Positions 4,419-6,461 of a DNA stretch of 6,461 bases are shown here, piece after piece. The stretch's first letter is position 1; every line of letters begins with the position of its first letter. This stretch comes from Treponema sp. Lineage in GTDB: Bacteria; Spirochaetota; Spirochaetia; Treponematales; Treponemataceae. The notes under the pieces are model-generated. The model was not told the DNA's origin. It did not search any database and worked only from the letters and a program-made list of their open reading frames with translations. The translations under genes and the position numbers were made by a program. The DNA lies in NCBI GenBank assembly GCA_017544745.1, contig JAFYDO010000266.1, positions 1 through 6,461 of the forward strand. The letters are read 5' to 3'.

Positions 4419-5605
4419 TGAATCAGTACGATTTTTACGCACATAAGCCTTCAGAAACTTATCACAAAAGTGATGTGTGGTTATTGGTTTCCATGCTGCT
4501 GCTCTGGGGCCTTGGAATGTTTACCATTCTGGTTTGTTCGCAAAGCTATGCCGCACGCTTTTTTAACAACGATTCACTTTATTTTGTAAAACGACAGCTT
4601 ATCTGCTCCGGTGCAGGTTTGATTCTGTTTTTTGTTATCTTTTTCATGGATATGGAAACCATGAAAAAGCTGGTTATTTATCTTGTACTTGGAACTCTTG
4701 TTCTGTGTGCACTTACCTTTATCAAGCCGCTTTCTGTAGAAAAGAACGGTGCACGCCGATGGATCAAGCTTCCGCTGCGCTTTACCTTCCAGCCTTCGGA
4801 GCTTGTAAAGTTTTCTCTTGTACTTTATCTGGCCAGTTACTTTGAAAAAATGAGCGAGGATGTATCCGGAGAAAAGGATGTTCTTCCTTGCGTTGGCGTT
4901 TTCCTCCTTATGGTTTTGCTGGTTCTTTTGCAGAGAGACTTTTCTACCAGCGTTTTCTTAATTGCAATTGGAATTCTTATGTTCTTTGTTGCGGGTGCAA
5001 AATTAAAATGGGTTTTTCCGTTTATGATTTTTGCTATTCCTGTGGGCATTCTGGTTATTACTTCGGAACAGTACCGCATAGAACGTATTATTGGCTTTTT
5101 AAAGCCTTCTGAAGGAACTCAGTCCTTTAACTACCAGGCAACAGCTGCCAAGACAACAATTTCTGCTGGTGGAATATGGGGAGCAGGAATTGGTAAAGGA
5201 CTTTCCAAATTAAACAGCATTCCGGAGGTTCAGGCCGATTATATTTTTGCGGGCTGGACAGAAGCTATGGGTTACGTAGGAGTTGTTGCATTTATTGCGC
5301 TTCTCGTATTCTTTGCCTGGAGGGGCTATAAAGCAGCAGCAAACTGTCCGGATAGATTTGCTGCATACGGTTGCTTTGGTTGTGTTTCCGTAATTGTCAT
5401 GCAGTCGGTTATAAACCTCATGGTTGTATGCGGATTACTTCCTTCAACCGGAATTCCTCTGCCATTCTTTTCTGTAGGTGGTTCGTCAATCATTATAACG
5501 CTTGCTATGTGCGGCTTTATTTTGAATGCATCACGCTGTCAGGAAAAGGCAGAGAATTATACACAATTTGAAGACATAAGTGTAGACACGCTTACTGTTA
5601 TATAA
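4418..5605 (+). CDS. ftsW: SEDS-family peptidoglycan glycosyltransferase FtsW
   Basis: A polytopic membrane protein of 395 residues with about ten hydrophobic segments. FtsW polymerises lipid II into septal glycan strands, partnered with a class B penicillin-binding protein not encoded here. Visible SEDS motifs are GARRWIKLPLRFTFQPSELVKF (111-132), QRDFSTSVFL (172-181), SAGGIWGAGIGKG (249-261), PEVQADYIFAGWTEAMG (269-285) and LLPSTGIPLPFFSVGGSS (340-357). D274 in ADYIF matches the Asp essential in RodA and FtsW, usually T-D-F-I-F. The cytoplasmic tail after residue 372 is short. AAGGAGG (4401-4407) lies 10 bases before the ATG, the strongest ribosome-binding site in the operon, and the start overlaps the murF stop by one base. 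The neighbours ftsL and ftsQ support FtsW over RodA. Confidence 0.95.
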   Translation: MNQYDFYAHKPSETYHKSDVWLLVSMLLLWGLGMFTILVCSQSYAARFFNNDSLYFVKRQLICSGAGLILFFVIFFMDMETMKKLVIYLVLGTLVLCALTFIKPLSVEKNGARRWIKLPLRFTFQPSELVKFSLVLYLASYFEKMSEDVSGEKDVLPCVGVFLLMVLLVLLQRDFSTSVFLIAIGILMFFVAGAKLKWVFPFMIFAIPVGILVITSEQYRIERIIGFLKPSEGTQSFNYQATAAKTTISAGGIWGAGIGKGLSKLNSIPEVQADYIFAGWTEAMGYVGVVAFIALLVFFAWRGYKAAANCPDRFAAYGCFGCVSVIVMQSVINLMVVCGLLPSTGIPLPFFSVGGSSIIITLAMCGFILNASRCQEKAENYTQFEDISVDTLTVI

Positions 5606-5636
5606 AAAAAACTACAAAAAAAGGGAAGAGAAAAAA

Positions 5637-6461
5637 ATGGGTAATATCGGAGTTTTGATGAACAATGTTGAAACAGAAGAGCAGGTTTCAATGTCACAAT
5701 TCGAAGTTACAAACAAAGATGAAGGAGGAGAAAAGAAGCTTAGAGCCATAAAAATTATTTTTGGTATTCTTTGTTTTTTCCTTGTAGCAGAGCTGGTAAT
5801 TTATAAGTATGTAATGCCTGCATTCTCAAGTCCAAAGGTAACTGTTTCTGGACAGAAGCTTTATACTGCAGAAGAAATTGCAGAAAAACTTTTGCCAATG
5901 AACAGCACAAACTGGCTTAACTTTAATGTTTCTCAGGCAGTTTCAATTCTTTCTTCAGAACCTGGCTTTGATAATGTAATGATTGAAAAAAAGTTTCCGG
6001 ACAGAATCTTTATTAATGTTGTAGAACGCGAACCTGTTGCTGTTACCTTTGTAATGGACGACGGCTATACAAATCCTGTTCAGATAGATAAGAACGGTGT
6101 TTTATTTCCTGTAAAGGACCGCTCTGTTGTAGATTCAAACCTTATTCCTATTATTTCTGGCCTTCCTGTAGAACATATGTCCGGCGGTATGCGTATTCCT
6201 TCCAAGTACCGCCCGCTTATCGAACAGATTTATAAGATCAGCTCACTTGGTAAGAACTATTTTGCAGGTATTTCCGAAATCTGCGTACTGCCAAAGGATA
6301 CCGGAAACTACGAGCTTGCACTTATACCTTCTCAATCAAAAGTTAAAGTTTTAACCGATCGCACATTGAATGAAGACGCATTAAAGTATATGATGGTAGT
6401 ATTAGACATCGTAAACAAGCTGGATACAGATGTTTATGAAATTGATTTGCGTTATGGCTCA
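5637..6461 (+). CDS. ftsQ: Cell-division protein FtsQ/DivIB (3' end outside the window)
   Basis: An open frame of 275 codons runs off the right edge. It has a cytoplasmic N-terminus rich in Glu and Asn (1-36), one membrane segment (about 38-59), and a POTRA-type domain starting at VTVSGQKLYTAEEIAEKL (68-85), with KKFPDRIFINVVEREPVA at 118-135. A beta domain follows, ending near EIDLRYG (268-274), which is usually close to the FtsQ C-terminus, so little is probably missing. FtsQ/DivIB bridges FtsA-FtsZ and the FtsL/DivIC pair. GGGAAGAG (5622-5629) precedes the ATG at 5637 by 7 bases. A second ATG at 5658, with GGAG 5 bases upstream, would remove seven residues and is a real alternative. The A-rich 31-base gap after ftsW has no terminator, so it belongs to the same operon. 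Confidence 0.9.
   Translation, partial: MGNIGVLMNNVETEEQVSMSQFEVTNKDEGGEKKLRAIKIIFGILCFFLVAELVIYKYVMPAFSSPKVTVSGQKLYTAEEIAEKLLPMNSTNWLNFNVSQAVSILSSEPGFDNVMIEKKFPDRIFINVVEREPVAVTFVMDDGYTNPVQIDKNGVLFPVKDRSVVDSNLIPIISGLPVEHMSGGMRIPSKYRPLIEQIYKISSLGKNYFAGISEICVLPKDTGNYELALIPSQSKVKVLTDRTLNEDALKYMMVVLDIVNKLDTDVYEIDLRYGS

Noticed and set aside
3462..5571. Several other open frames of 66-128 codons in alternative frames of murF and ftsW
   Set aside because: All overlap well-supported genes, lack ribosome-binding sites and show no domain features.

Overview
The window looks like a piece of a treponemal (Spirochaetota) chromosome. The main reason is the compact cell-division and cell-wall cluster on the + strand: mraZ, rsmH, an ftsL-like gene, murF, ftsW and ftsQ, in that order. 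The ftsI, murE, mraY, murD, murG and murC genes that usually sit inside this cluster in other bacteria are absent. That shortened order is what I know from Treponema. The moderately AT-rich composition suits a host-associated or gut-type treponeme, but the species cannot be read from the sequence.

Layout. At the left edge (about 8-37) a rho-independent hairpin lies between an unseen gene to the left and a minus-strand gene (36-746). That gene encodes an uncharacterised protein with a PD-(D/E)xK-nuclease-like core and a winged-helix-like C-terminus. Positions 747-1081 hold no gene but are full of signals. There is a 155-bp structured element (789-943) with perfect 12-bp inverted ends, a three-way-junction fold and a GNRA loop. 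An AT-rich dyad follows, then a good sigma-70-type promoter (TTGACT-N16-TAAAAT), then a 10-bp-period array of MraZ boxes that runs from the promoter to the mraZ start codon. From 1082 to the end of the window the division cluster is essentially continuous. Its only sizeable gap is 1526-1638, between mraZ and rsmH, which holds a possible 17-codon ORF and an extended -10-like sequence. ftsL/murF overlap by ATGA and murF/ftsW by TAATG. ftsQ runs off the right edge.

How it works together. MraZ probably represses its own operon through the box array. RsmH methylates 16S rRNA. FtsL and FtsQ are bitopic divisome proteins expected to act together and to activate the septal synthase, whose SEDS glycosyltransferase is FtsW. 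MurF makes the UDP-MurNAc-pentapeptide from which the septal lipid II is built. ftsA and ftsZ would be expected just beyond the window.

The parts least explained by known features are the 789-943 element and the two stretches next to it that repeat its helix strands. One of these covers codons 3-5 of the minus-strand gene. Together they suggest either a small structured RNA or a switching leader for the nuclease-like gene. This is inference, without database support.
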